In this document: one piece after another, positions 16,610 through 23,777 of the stretch
How positions within the stretch are numbered: the first letter of the stretch is position 1
Layout: each line of letters opens with the position of its first letter
Assembly (NCBI GenBank): GCA_945903465.1
Contig: CAMDOF010000078.1
Coordinates: forward strand, 1 to 32,868
Length of the DNA: 32,868 nt
Direction of reading: 5' to 3'
From: Opitutus sp. GAS368
GTDB lineage: Bacteria > Verrucomicrobiota > Verrucomicrobiia > Opitutales > Opitutaceae
Position numbers and translations under genes: made by a program
Notes under the pieces: generated by a model
The model's database searches: none
Told to the model about the DNA's origin: nothing
The model's input: only the letters and a program-made list of their open reading frames with translations

Positions 16610-17317
16610 ATGAAATTATCCCAATGCGGCGCCTGCCGCCTCCTCCCTCGGCTCGCGCTCATGGGCGCATTTTTATTGCCGGCCTCCGTTCGTGCGGCCG
16701 ATGGCTGGACCGATCTCTTCAACGGTAAAAATCTCGATGGCTGGGAGCAGCATAGCGGGAAGGCGCTCTATCGCGTCGAGGGTGGGGCGATTGTCGGCAA
16801 GACCGTGATCAACACGGAAAACAGTTTCCTCTGCACCAAGAAGACCTACGGCGATTTCGTCCTCGAGTTTGAGTTCAAGGTCGCGCCCGATATGAACTCT
16901 GGCGTGCAATTTCGCAGCGAGTACTACACGAAGGAAACCGAGACGGTGATCAACGGAACGAAGAAAAAAAAGTTCCCGGCCGACCGCGTTTTCGGCTACC
17001 AATATGAGATCGATCCTTCGCCGCGCGCCTACACTGGGGGCGTCTACGATGAAGCGCGTCGCGGCTGGCTGTTTGATCTCAAGGGTAACCCGGCCGCGCA
17101 GAAAGCCTTCAAGGGGGCTGATTGGAATCTTGCCCGCATCGAGTGCCGGGGCGACCATATCCAAACTTGGATCAACGGCGTCAAAGCGGCCGACCTCAAG
17201 GACAGCATGACTCTGCGCGGCCTCATTGCGTTACAAGTTCACCAGATTGGCGATGGTACGAAAAAACCGCCGGGTGAGGAAATCCGTTGGCGCAACCTCC
17301 GCATCAAGGAGCTTTGA
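16610..17317 (+). CDS. Secreted DUF1080 / 3-keto-disaccharide hydrolase family protein
   Basis: A 235-residue exported protein of the DUF1080 family, now named after 3-keto-disaccharide hydrolases. It has a signal peptide (hydrophobic LALMGAFLLPASVRA, cleavage near residue 29) and then one concanavalin-like beta-sandwich domain across the rest. Typical family features are WTDLFNGKNLDGWEQ at the start, a central YGDFVLEFEFK followed by NSGVQFRSEY, DPSPRAYTGGVYDEARRGWL, and the closing GLIALQVHQIG with IRWRNLRIKEL. Some family members cleave glycosides after an oxidoreductase has made a 3-keto sugar, which fits the presence of exported Gfo/Idh/MocA enzymes elsewhere in the window (inference; they are not in the same operon). 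The ATG is preceded by AT-rich DNA with no Shine-Dalgarno. A terminator follows. Confidence 0.92.
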   Translation: MKLSQCGACRLLPRLALMGAFLLPASVRAADGWTDLFNGKNLDGWEQHSGKALYRVEGGAIVGKTVINTENSFLCTKKTYGDFVLEFEFKVAPDMNSGVQFRSEYYTKETETVINGTKKKKFPADRVFGYQYEIDPSPRAYTGGVYDEARRGWLFDLKGNPAAQKAFKGADWNLARIECRGDHIQTWINGVKAADLKDSMTLRGLIALQVHQIGDGTKKPPGEEIRWRNLRIKEL

Positions 17318-17372
17318 AAAGCGCTCCGGATCAAAGGTGCAAAACCGTGCGCGGCCGCCACGGCGGTCACGC

Positions 17373-17402
17373 GCCCGATCGCCTCGCCGGAGGGCTTTTT
17401 TT
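17373..17402 (+). terminator. Intrinsic terminator after the DUF1080 gene
   Basis: A GC-rich hairpin (CCTC-GCCG-GAGG core, with outer GCCC and GGGC that can also pair) is followed directly by seven Ts at 17396-17402, about 55 bases after the stop codon. The rest of the 306-base gap to the next gene (to 17623) holds only GC-rich palindromes and no recognisable gene. Confidence 0.6.
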
Positions 17403-17623
17403 GAGTGGTAGGTTTTCATGCAGGCCGCCCGACGCTAGCGGCGTTAGCTGATTCGGCGCCTTCCCGGATCGTGTGAAAGGATTGGTGCCGGGCGGGGTGC
17501 GCCTGCCTGATCGGTTTGGCCATCAACCGTAAAGGAACTGCGGGGGGGATGGTAAGGCACCTTTCGGGCGGGCGCCTTTGCCCTTGCGGCGCCGCCGGTC
17601 CGCGGCGTTAGTTGCGCCCTTCT

Positions 17624-18754
17624 ATGATTATTGATCCTCGCTTAATTCAGTTGGCCGAGGGCCTCACGGGCTTTTCGACCGCGTTGAAAAAGGGTGAACG
17701 CGTCTTGATCGATGCGTTCGATATTCCGGACGCGATGGTCATCGCGCTTATTCGGGCGACTCGGGCCCGCGGGGCTTATCCCTACGTGCAGATCAATCAA
17801 GCCCGCATCTCTCGCGAACTCGCGTTTGGGGCGGAAGAAGCGCAGTACACGCCGCATGCCGAGATCGAGTTGGCGCGTATGCAGAAGATGGATGCGTACA
17901 TTGCGCTGAGGGGATCCTCGAACATTTTCGAATCGTCTGATGTTCCTTCGGGGAAGGTGCAACTGCTCTCGCGGCTAATGAAGCCGGTGTTGGATTATCG
18001 CGTGGGCAAGACGAAGTGGGTCGTGCTGCGCTGGCCGAGCGCGTCGATGGCGCAGCAGGCGGGGATGAGCACGGAGGCGTTTGAAGACTTTTATTTCAAG
18101 GTCTGCACGTTGGACTATGCGCGCATGGCACCGGGCATGAAGGCGCTCGCGGACCTGATGATTAAAACCGACCGCGTGCAGATCAAGGGCCCCGGCACCG
18201 ATTTGAGTTTCTCGATCAAGGGGATTGGGGCGCAACCTTGTGGCGGTCTCCGCAACATTCCCGATGGCGAAGTATTCTCGTGCCCCGTTAAAGAAAGTGT
18301 GGAGGGCACGCTGCAGTACAACGCCCCGACCATTTATCTCGGGACTTCCTTCGATAACATCAAGCTTAGCTTCAAGCAGGGCAAGATTGTCGAAGCGACC
18401 TCGAGTAACTCGAAGCGACTCAACGAGATTTTGGATAGCGATGCGGGCGCCCGTTACATCGGGGAATTCGCGCTGGGGTTCAACCCGCACATCCTTGAAC
18501 CGATGCGTGATATTCTCTTCGATGAGAAGATTGCGGGGTCTTTCCATTTTACTCCGGGGCAGGCTTATGCAGGCGTGGGCAACGGTAACAAATCCCAAGT
18601 TCATTGGGATATGGTGTGCATTCAACGTCCCGAGTATGGCGGCGGCGAAATCTGGTTCGACGGTAAGCTGATCCGGAAGGACGGCCTTTTCGTGCCGAAG
18701 GCGCTCCACAAATTGAACCCCGAGTATTTGCTCAAATCTCAGGGCGCGGCTTGA
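17624..18754 (+). CDS. M29-family aminopeptidase
   Basis: A 376-residue cytoplasmic metallo-aminopeptidase of family M29 (AmpS/PepS/aminopeptidase T type), which removes N-terminal residues from peptides with a two-metal centre. Predicted metal and catalytic residues are all visible: Glu216 (NIPDGEVF), Glu281 (IGEFALGFNP), His308 (GSFHFTPG), His327 and Asp329 (QVHWDM). The length is slightly below the usual 400 or so. There is no signal peptide. The ATG at 17624 was preferred over an in-frame TTG at 17612. It is the first of three closely spaced genes on this strand (33- and 14-base gaps) and probably the head of an operon with the deaminase and the pseudouridine synthase. Confidence 0.92.
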   Translation: MIIDPRLIQLAEGLTGFSTALKKGERVLIDAFDIPDAMVIALIRATRARGAYPYVQINQARISRELAFGAEEAQYTPHAEIELARMQKMDAYIALRGSSNIFESSDVPSGKVQLLSRLMKPVLDYRVGKTKWVVLRWPSASMAQQAGMSTEAFEDFYFKVCTLDYARMAPGMKALADLMIKTDRVQIKGPGTDLSFSIKGIGAQPCGGLRNIPDGEVFSCPVKESVEGTLQYNAPTIYLGTSFDNIKLSFKQGKIVEATSSNSKRLNEILDSDAGARYIGEFALGFNPHILEPMRDILFDEKIAGSFHFTPGQAYAGVGNGNKSQVHWDMVCIQRPEYGGGEIWFDGKLIRKDGLFVPKALHKLNPEYLLKSQGAA

Positions 18755-18787
18755 GGGCGGGGTTTCCTCGACCCTTCGTGACGCGCC

Positions 18788-19792
18788 ATGATGCCGCCGC
18801 CTTCGAAGTCGCTGCGTGATTTGATTGCAAATCTACCGAAGACGGAGACGCACCTGCATATTGAAGGCGCGCTCCCCTACGAGCTGTTGACCGCGTGGGA
18901 TCCGGGGCGGTGGCCCGAGGATCCCCCTTTTCGGCGCCGTGATTATCGGTACGCAAGCTTCCCCGAGTTCGAGCGCATTCTCCTCGATCATGCGCTCCCT
19001 TGGTTCACCGAGGCCGATCGTTATTATCAGGCGGCGAAAGTGATTTTCTCCCAGCATCTCGCGCAAAATGTCCGGTATGTGGAGACAAGTTTTCATCTTC
19101 CCGTCACTGCGTTCATTCGTTTGCCCGGACCGGAAATCATCGCGGCCATCCGTGCGGCCGTGCCCAGCGGCCTGGAGGTGCGGATCTTTACAGGGATGTT
19201 ACGCAGCGATTTCGAGGGTCCGGTGCGCGCGACCATTGATCAGCTGCATACCTGGGAGGGTTTGGCGGGGGTGGATTTGCACGGCGATGAACGGATGCCA
19301 ACGCATCCGGATACTCAAAAGGTTTGGACGAAATTACGCGACGCGGGCAAAATCCTCAAATGCCACGCCGGGGAATTCGACGGGCCGGCGCGGGTCCGCG
19401 AAGCGATCGAGGTGCTGGGGGTGCAACGGATTCAGCACGGCGTGCGCGCAGTCGAAGACGCGGCGGTGGTCCGCTTAGCGGTGGAGCGCAACGTGACTTT
19501 TGACGTTTGCCCAATCAGTAATGTCGGGCTGCAAGTGGTGCGCTCGCTGGGAGAGCATCCCTTACGCCAATTGCGTCAAGCCGGCGTGCGTTGTACGGTG
19601 AGCACGGATGACCCGCTCTGTTTTGCCAATTCAATCATCGAAGAGTACACGCGTTTGGCCGTCGAGCTGGCCTTCACGGCGGAGGAACTCGCCGATGTCG
19701 CCCAGCAGGGTTGGCATGTGGCCGACGTGGCTCCCTCAGTGCGCGCTGGTATGTTGGCGGAAATCCAGCGAGTCTCCGCGCCGCCCGCTTAA
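18788..19792 (+). CDS. Adenosine deaminase family protein
   Basis: A 334-residue amidohydrolase of the adenosine/adenine deaminase family, expected to deaminate a purine-containing compound in the cytoplasm. The zinc and catalytic residues are intact: His22 and His24 (THLHIEG), His193 with Glu196 (CHAGEF), His217 (IQHGVRA) and Asp274-Asp275 (STDDPL). VDLHGDE at about 162-168 matches the family's GxDLxGDE block. Within this family the sequence could be adenosine deaminase, adenine deaminase or aminodeoxyfutalosine deaminase of the alternative menaquinone pathway, and I cannot separate these by eye. It starts 33 bases after the aminopeptidase and ends 14 bases before the pseudouridine synthase. 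Confidence 0.9.
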   Translation: MMPPPSKSLRDLIANLPKTETHLHIEGALPYELLTAWDPGRWPEDPPFRRRDYRYASFPEFERILLDHALPWFTEADRYYQAAKVIFSQHLAQNVRYVETSFHLPVTAFIRLPGPEIIAAIRAAVPSGLEVRIFTGMLRSDFEGPVRATIDQLHTWEGLAGVDLHGDERMPTHPDTQKVWTKLRDAGKILKCHAGEFDGPARVREAIEVLGVQRIQHGVRAVEDAAVVRLAVERNVTFDVCPISNVGLQVVRSLGEHPLRQLRQAGVRCTVSTDDPLCFANSIIEEYTRLAVELAFTAEELADVAQQGWHVADVAPSVRAGMLAEIQRVSAPPA

Positions 19793-19806
19793 CGTAAAAT
19801 AATCGA

Positions 19807-20808
19807 ATGCTTCAAAATTACATCGTGCCGTCGGGCATCCGGGCCCTGCGCGCGGACAAAGCCCTCGCCCTCGCTTTCCCAGAGCACAGCCGTACCGCTC
19901 TGCAACGGGCGTTTGACGCGGGTCATGTCCTCTTGCGGGGCGTGGCGATCAAACGGGATCAATCAGTCGTCGGTGAAGATGTCTTGGCGTTCACCTTTCC
20001 TGATGTCGTGCCGATGGATATCAAGGGCGTCGACATCCCGCTGGATGTCCTCTTCGAGGATAAGCATATGCTGGCGATCAACAAGGCTTCCGGCATGGTG
20101 GTACATCCAGGCGCGGCCACGGGGGAGGACACCCTGGTGCATGCGCTCTTGGGGCATTGCGCCGAGACGTTGAGCGGGATCGGCGGCGTGGAGCGACCGG
20201 GGATTGTGCATCGACTCGATAAAGAAACGACGGGCGTGATCGTCGTGGCTAAAACTGATAAGGCGCATCGCGCCCTGGCTGACCAATTCGCGACCCGCAG
20301 CCTCAAAAAATTCTACGTTGCGCTCGTGGCCGAGGTCCCGCCGTTGCTCAGTGGTACCATCAACAGCGCCATCGCCCGCCATCCCACCCACCGCCACCGG
20401 ATGACGATCGGCGAGGGCGGGCGCCCCGCGCGGACCTCGTGGGAACGCGCCGAAGTTTATGGCGATATTGCCGCTTTGGTGCGCTGCCAGATTTTTACCG
20501 GGCGCACCCACCAGATTCGCGTTCATCTAAAATCCCTCGGGCATCCGATTTTGGGTGATCCCTTATACGGATGGAAACCGGATCTGCGTTTGGCGGAGCA
20601 ACCCGCCCGCGTCATGCTCCACGCCGAGCATCTGGTCCTCACTCATCCGATTACGGGCAAGGAACTTGATCTCCGCGCGCCGTTACCTCTGGATTTTCTG
20701 CAGATGATCAAGACGCTCAAGAAGGCGGCGAAACCGCTGGTGAAAGCGGCCGTTCGCCTCAATCGGCGCGACGAAGACAAAGTGGCCGATCGCGGGCTGC
20801 GGACTTAA
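19807..20808 (+). CDS. RluA/RluD-type 23S rRNA pseudouridine synthase
   Basis: A 333-residue pseudouridine synthase of the RluA family, which isomerises uridine to pseudouridine in RNA, usually 23S rRNA. It has an N-terminal S4 RNA-binding domain (about 12-70) and the catalytic domain with motif GIVHRLDKETTG, in which Asp138 is the nucleophile. Other family blocks are NKASGMVVHPG and the C-terminal GRTHQIRVHLKSLGHPILGD. The arrangement is of RluD type, but the exact target uridines cannot be told from sequence alone. It ends in a basic tail. The start follows AT-rich AAAATAATCG with no Shine-Dalgarno. It converges on the Ppx/GppA gene with a 1-base gap. Confidence 0.93.
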   Translation: MLQNYIVPSGIRALRADKALALAFPEHSRTALQRAFDAGHVLLRGVAIKRDQSVVGEDVLAFTFPDVVPMDIKGVDIPLDVLFEDKHMLAINKASGMVVHPGAATGEDTLVHALLGHCAETLSGIGGVERPGIVHRLDKETTGVIVVAKTDKAHRALADQFATRSLKKFYVALVAEVPPLLSGTINSAIARHPTHRHRMTIGEGGRPARTSWERAEVYGDIAALVRCQIFTGRTHQIRVHLKSLGHPILGDPLYGWKPDLRLAEQPARVMLHAEHLVLTHPITGKELDLRAPLPLDFLQMIKTLKKAAKPLVKAAVRLNRRDEDKVADRGLRT

Positions 20809-20809
20809 T

Positions 20810-21784
20810 TCAGGGGGCGGCTCGGCCAAGTGAGCCTGACCGTGAAGGCCCCGCGAGCGCCTCCGCGGCGAGTCCGTAGCGGAGGTTATAAAACGAATTT
20901 CGAAAGCCGGAAATTTCCCCCGCGGACGCCAGGGTTGCGAGAGTGACGAGGGCCACTGGAAAAACGTCCGCTCGAGCCGCCGGTAAGCCGGGGATTTGTT
21001 GACGCGCCGCCAAGGGCAGCGGGGCCAGTCGCGCGAGCAGTTCGTGCAAGTCGGAGAGGCGGACCAGCGGCGGCGCGTCGATCAATTTTTGCCCAAGGAG
21101 GGCCGCGATGATGCCTCGCGCCGTGGTCACCGCCCCGCCGGTACCAATGGCGATGGCCGACGGCGGTAATGAGAAACGGAAACTGGAATCGGCCAAGACC
21201 GTGCGAGTATGCGCGGCGACTTGCTGGCACTCGTGATCGCTGAGGGGGCCCGCCGGATCGCTTGAAAATTTCTCGGTCAAGCGGACGCAGCCGAGCGGAA
21301 GACTGACGGCCTGCTCGATCTGGCGATCGCGAAACGCCAGGCACTCGAGGCTGCCGCCCCCGAGATCGAAGGCATAAAAATCATGCAGATCCTGCGCTGC
21401 CGGATCGGAGGTGAGGCCTCGTCCGATGAGATTTGCCTCCTCTTCTCCGGTGAGAATACGGAGCCGATGCCCAGTCGCGGCGAGGACGCGCGCTTGGAAT
21501 TCCTGACCGTTCTGAGCGTCGCGGACGGCACTGGTGGCGACCAGCGCAACGGTGATGGCGTGATGGGCAGCCGCGTCCTCCAGCAGGGCCTGAATGGCGG
21601 CGAGTCCCCGCGCCATGCCTTCGGCCGAAAGGTGCGGTGCCGCGCGACTGATCCCCGCACTGATGCGCGCGTCGATGGTGCGCGTGAAGAGTGCATAAAT
21701 CCCGCCACCGATCCCCGGTAGGGCGACGAGGATTTTAATGGAGTTGGAGCCAATATCGAGCACCGCCACGGGCGAAGAGGACAT
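20810..21784 (-). CDS. Ppx/GppA family exopolyphosphatase or pppGpp phosphohydrolase
   Basis: A 324-residue protein of the ASKHA-fold Ppx/GppA family, which hydrolyses polyphosphate or the alarmone pppGpp. The phosphate-1 loop is VAVLDIGSNSIKILV at the very start, the phosphate-2 loop is FDLGGGSLE, and GTGGAVTT marks the third conserved site. EEEANLIGRG is the family's acidic helix. At about 320 residues it is a short, single-module form without the C-terminal HD-like domain of Escherichia coli Ppx. The ATG at 21784 was chosen because it puts the phosphate-1 loop a few residues from the N-terminus. The upstream in-frame extension has no family similarity. Which of the two substrates it prefers is open. 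Confidence 0.9.
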   Translation of the reverse strand: MSSSPVAVLDIGSNSIKILVALPGIGGGIYALFTRTIDARISAGISRAAPHLSAEGMARGLAAIQALLEDAAAHHAITVALVATSAVRDAQNGQEFQARVLAATGHRLRILTGEEEANLIGRGLTSDPAAQDLHDFYAFDLGGGSLECLAFRDRQIEQAVSLPLGCVRLTEKFSSDPAGPLSDHECQQVAAHTRTVLADSSFRFSLPPSAIAIGTGGAVTTARGIIAALLGQKLIDAPPLVRLSDLHELLARLAPLPLAARQQIPGLPAARADVFPVALVTLATLASAGEISGFRNSFYNLRYGLAAEALAGPSRSGSLGRAAP

Positions 21785-21942
21785 GGGCGAAGGGAACACG
21801 CGTAGCGGTGAGAAGTGAAGCCGAGTTTCGTGACCATCGGCGTTGGGCGCGGCCGCCGTGAGGCCGGGAAACTCCGCGATCAAGGCGGGCTATCCGAGCG
21901 TGAGTTGCGGCCTCGGGGGCGCGGGGCGATCGAGGCGGGCGG

Positions 21943-22656
21943 TTAAAGTACGAAATCCACGGGGGCGATGAGCAGGACAAATTCACCCTTGACGCTCGCG
22001 CGCGCGAGGCGATCGCGGACCTCGCCAGCCGGGCCGACGAAGAACGTTTCGTGGAGTTTGGTAACCTCTTTCGCGACGCAGATTAAGCGAGTGGCGCCGA
22101 GCGTGGTCACGATTTCGTCGACGGCCTTCTCGATCCGGTGGCAGCTTTCGTAGAGCGCAAGGGTGTAGTCGAACTCGCGGTACTTTTCGAAGAAAGCGAC
22201 GCGCGCGGCGCTTTTCGGTGGGAGAAAACCGACGTAAAGAAATCCGTTGGTGGGCAGTCCGCTCGCGCTGAGGACGGCGGTGAGGGCACTGGCGCCAGGG
22301 ACGGGTACGACGGGCAAGCCACGGCGCCGGCAGGCGCGCACGACGCGAAAGCCGGGATCGCTCAGCGCGGGAGTGCCTGCGTCGCTGACCACAGCGATGG
22401 ATTTTCCGGAGGCGATCAGATCCGCGAGATTTTCGGCAGCGGCGAGTTCATTGTGCTCGTGATAGGGCACCAAGTCGCGGCGGATGCCGAAACGGGTGAG
22501 CATCGCGCCCGTGGTACGGGTATCCTCGCAGGCGATCAAATCAACGGCGCTAAGCAGGGCGCGGGCCCGCTCCGTAATGTCGGCGAGGTTGCCGATCGGA
22601 GTCGCGATGACGTAGAGGTGACCGGGCAACGGCGTGAGAGAGTTGTTTTCAGGCAT
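21943..22656 (-). CDS. rsmI: 16S rRNA (cytidine-2'-O)-methyltransferase RsmI
   Basis: A 237-residue SAM-dependent methyltransferase of the tetrapyrrole-methylase fold that 2'-O-methylates C1402 of 16S rRNA. Recognisable blocks are LYVIATPIGNLADIT at the N-terminus, ACEDTRTTGAML, VSDAGTPALSDPG, VPGASALTAVLSASGL, and FYVGFLPPKS in the form FLYVGFLPPK. The ATG at 22656 starts 13 residues before the ATPIGN motif as in other family members, so I reject a much longer in-frame extension upstream. The usual length is about 280, so this is a compact form lacking most of the C-terminal tail. It lies 124 bases downstream of the small lipoprotein gene and may be co-transcribed with it. Confidence 0.93.
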   Translation of the reverse strand: MPENNSLTPLPGHLYVIATPIGNLADITERARALLSAVDLIACEDTRTTGAMLTRFGIRRDLVPYHEHNELAAAENLADLIASGKSIAVVSDAGTPALSDPGFRVVRACRRRGLPVVPVPGASALTAVLSASGLPTNGFLYVGFLPPKSAARVAFFEKYREFDYTLALYESCHRIEKAVDEIVTTLGATRLICVAKEVTKLHETFFVGPAGEVRDRLARASVKGEFVLLIAPVDFVL

Positions 22657-22780
22657 GGCAGCGCGGACTCCGTCGCCGCCAGCGGGGAGCGAGGGGGCGA
22701 AGGGTCGGGGTGATTCCACAAAAAATCCGGCGCGACACCGCGGCCGGATGAGAGGCTGGAGAATGTGCGAAAGGCAAAAG

Positions 22781-22945
22781 TTAGCGGCCGGTGGGTTGAC
22801 CCATGCCCGGGATTTGGCCTTCCCAACCGGCGGGACGACTCCACGGAATCGAGGTCTGCTTTGGGGAGTTGGTGCTGCAACCTCCGGCCAAGGCGGCAAA
22901 GGTCAGGACGAGAAACGCAATGGTGGATTTTTTCAGGGCGGTCAT
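22781..22945 (-). CDS. Small probable lipoprotein (54 residues)
   Basis: A short gene starting with ATG at 22945 and ending with TAA at 22781. Residues 1-23 form a lipoprotein signal: Lys-Lys near the N-terminus, a hydrophobic stretch (IAFLVLTFAALAGG) and Cys23 as the candidate lipidated residue. The position -3 residue is alanine, not leucine, so the lipobox is slightly weak. The remaining 31 residues end in IPWSRPAGWEGQIPGMGQ, rich in Trp, Pro and Gly. I associate tails of this kind (PWSRPxxWEGQ) with small uncharacterised lipoproteins in Verrucomicrobiota, from memory only. It begins 3 bases after the stop of the coiled-coil gene (TGA ATC ATG), so the two are very likely one operon. The function is unknown; a role in the envelope is inferred. 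Confidence 0.75.
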   Translation of the reverse strand: MTALKKSTIAFLVLTFAALAGGCSTNSPKQTSIPWSRPAGWEGQIPGMGQPTGR

Positions 22946-22948
22946 GAT

Positions 22949-23716
22949 TCAGCGGATTAAGAGTGCTGAATCGCCTTTCTGCAAGACCCCTCGCAACGTG
23001 TCTGGCAAGACCTGCGCGATGGAGAAATTGGCGCGAACATCGCTGATGAGGACGGTGGCAATGACGGCGGTGCCCTGTGCAATGGTTAGTTTCTGACCGA
23101 GCGCGGCCCCGCGCGCCGAACCAAAGTTTAGAACGACGAAAGCGTTTTGTGGGCCGACATTCAGGACGGTGGCGCGACCGGCCCGACTCGTGAAGACGGC
23201 CGTAGAGGCCCCCGCGGTGCCAGTGACCGCGGCGCCATTGCGCGCGGTGGCCAGTTGCCGCTCCAGTTCGCCGATGGTTTGCTTGTACGCGAGAATGGTT
23301 TCCGGTGGAGCGTGCGAACTCTGGATCGAGGCGAGGTCTTGCTGGAGCGCCCCGACCTCTTCACCGAGTGCGCGCACGGTATCTTCGTACAAAGCAAGGA
23401 CCCGCCGCGTATCGCTCAGGTCGCGTTGGGTTCCGGCTAACTCCTGATTTAATTGCGTGGCGCGCCCTTGGGCGGCTGCCAACGTTCCCCGGGTGCTGGC
23501 AAGCGTTTCGCCGAGTCCACTCGCCTTGGCTTGGAGCGCGCCGTTTTCCTCGTGGGCGTGAGCGAGGGCGCCATCGAGTTTACTCGCGCGAGTCTCGGCA
23601 TCGGTGAGCCTTTGCGCGAGAATCTGCTTGGAGTTGCCGATTCGAAAAAAAAGCCCGATGGAAAATAGCGAGCTGAGCAGCGCGATCGCACAAAGAATCA
23701 ATGGCAGGCGCGACAT
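22949..23716 (-). CDS. Membrane-anchored coiled-coil protein of unknown function
   Basis: A 255-residue protein with one N-terminal membrane segment (about 4-26) and a long coiled coil (about 30-160) rich in Ala, Gln, Glu, Arg and Leu with heptad spacing. A compact beta-rich C-terminal domain (about 168-255) follows, with VVLNFGSARGAALGQKLTIAQ and later VLISDVRANFSIAQV. The C-terminal domain resembles the small beta-barrel fold of flagellar FlgT-C and similar envelope proteins (weak, by pattern). A periplasmic location is likely. It is read just before the small lipoprotein, and together they may form an envelope-associated pair. I do not recognise a named family. Confidence 0.8.
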   Translation of the reverse strand: MSRLPLILCAIALLSSLFSIGLFFRIGNSKQILAQRLTDAETRASKLDGALAHAHEENGALQAKASGLGETLASTRGTLAAAQGRATQLNQELAGTQRDLSDTRRVLALYEDTVRALGEEVGALQQDLASIQSSHAPPETILAYKQTIGELERQLATARNGAAVTGTAGASTAVFTSRAGRATVLNVGPQNAFVVLNFGSARGAALGQKLTIAQGTAVIATVLISDVRANFSIAQVLPDTLRGVLQKGDSALLIR

Positions 23717-23743
23717 GGGTGGGGCTCAGGAGGACGGTGTTCA

Positions 23744-23762
23744 CCCTGCGACTACCGCAGGG
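23744..23762. repeat. Perfect inverted repeat after the pgi gene
   Basis: CCCTGCG, a 5-base spacer and CGCAGGG form a 7-bp perfect stem, starting 15 bases beyond the stop codon of the glucose-6-phosphate isomerase gene. No T-run follows on either strand. It could attenuate read-through into the coiled-coil gene or stabilise the pgi transcript end. Confidence 0.4.
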
Positions 23763-23777
23763 TCAACGTTGTTTAGC

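Noticed and set aside
22657..22899. N-terminal extension of RsmI by 81 residues
   Set aside because: It runs through the small lipoprotein gene on another frame of the same strand and has no family similarity; the ATG at 22656 gives the normal start.
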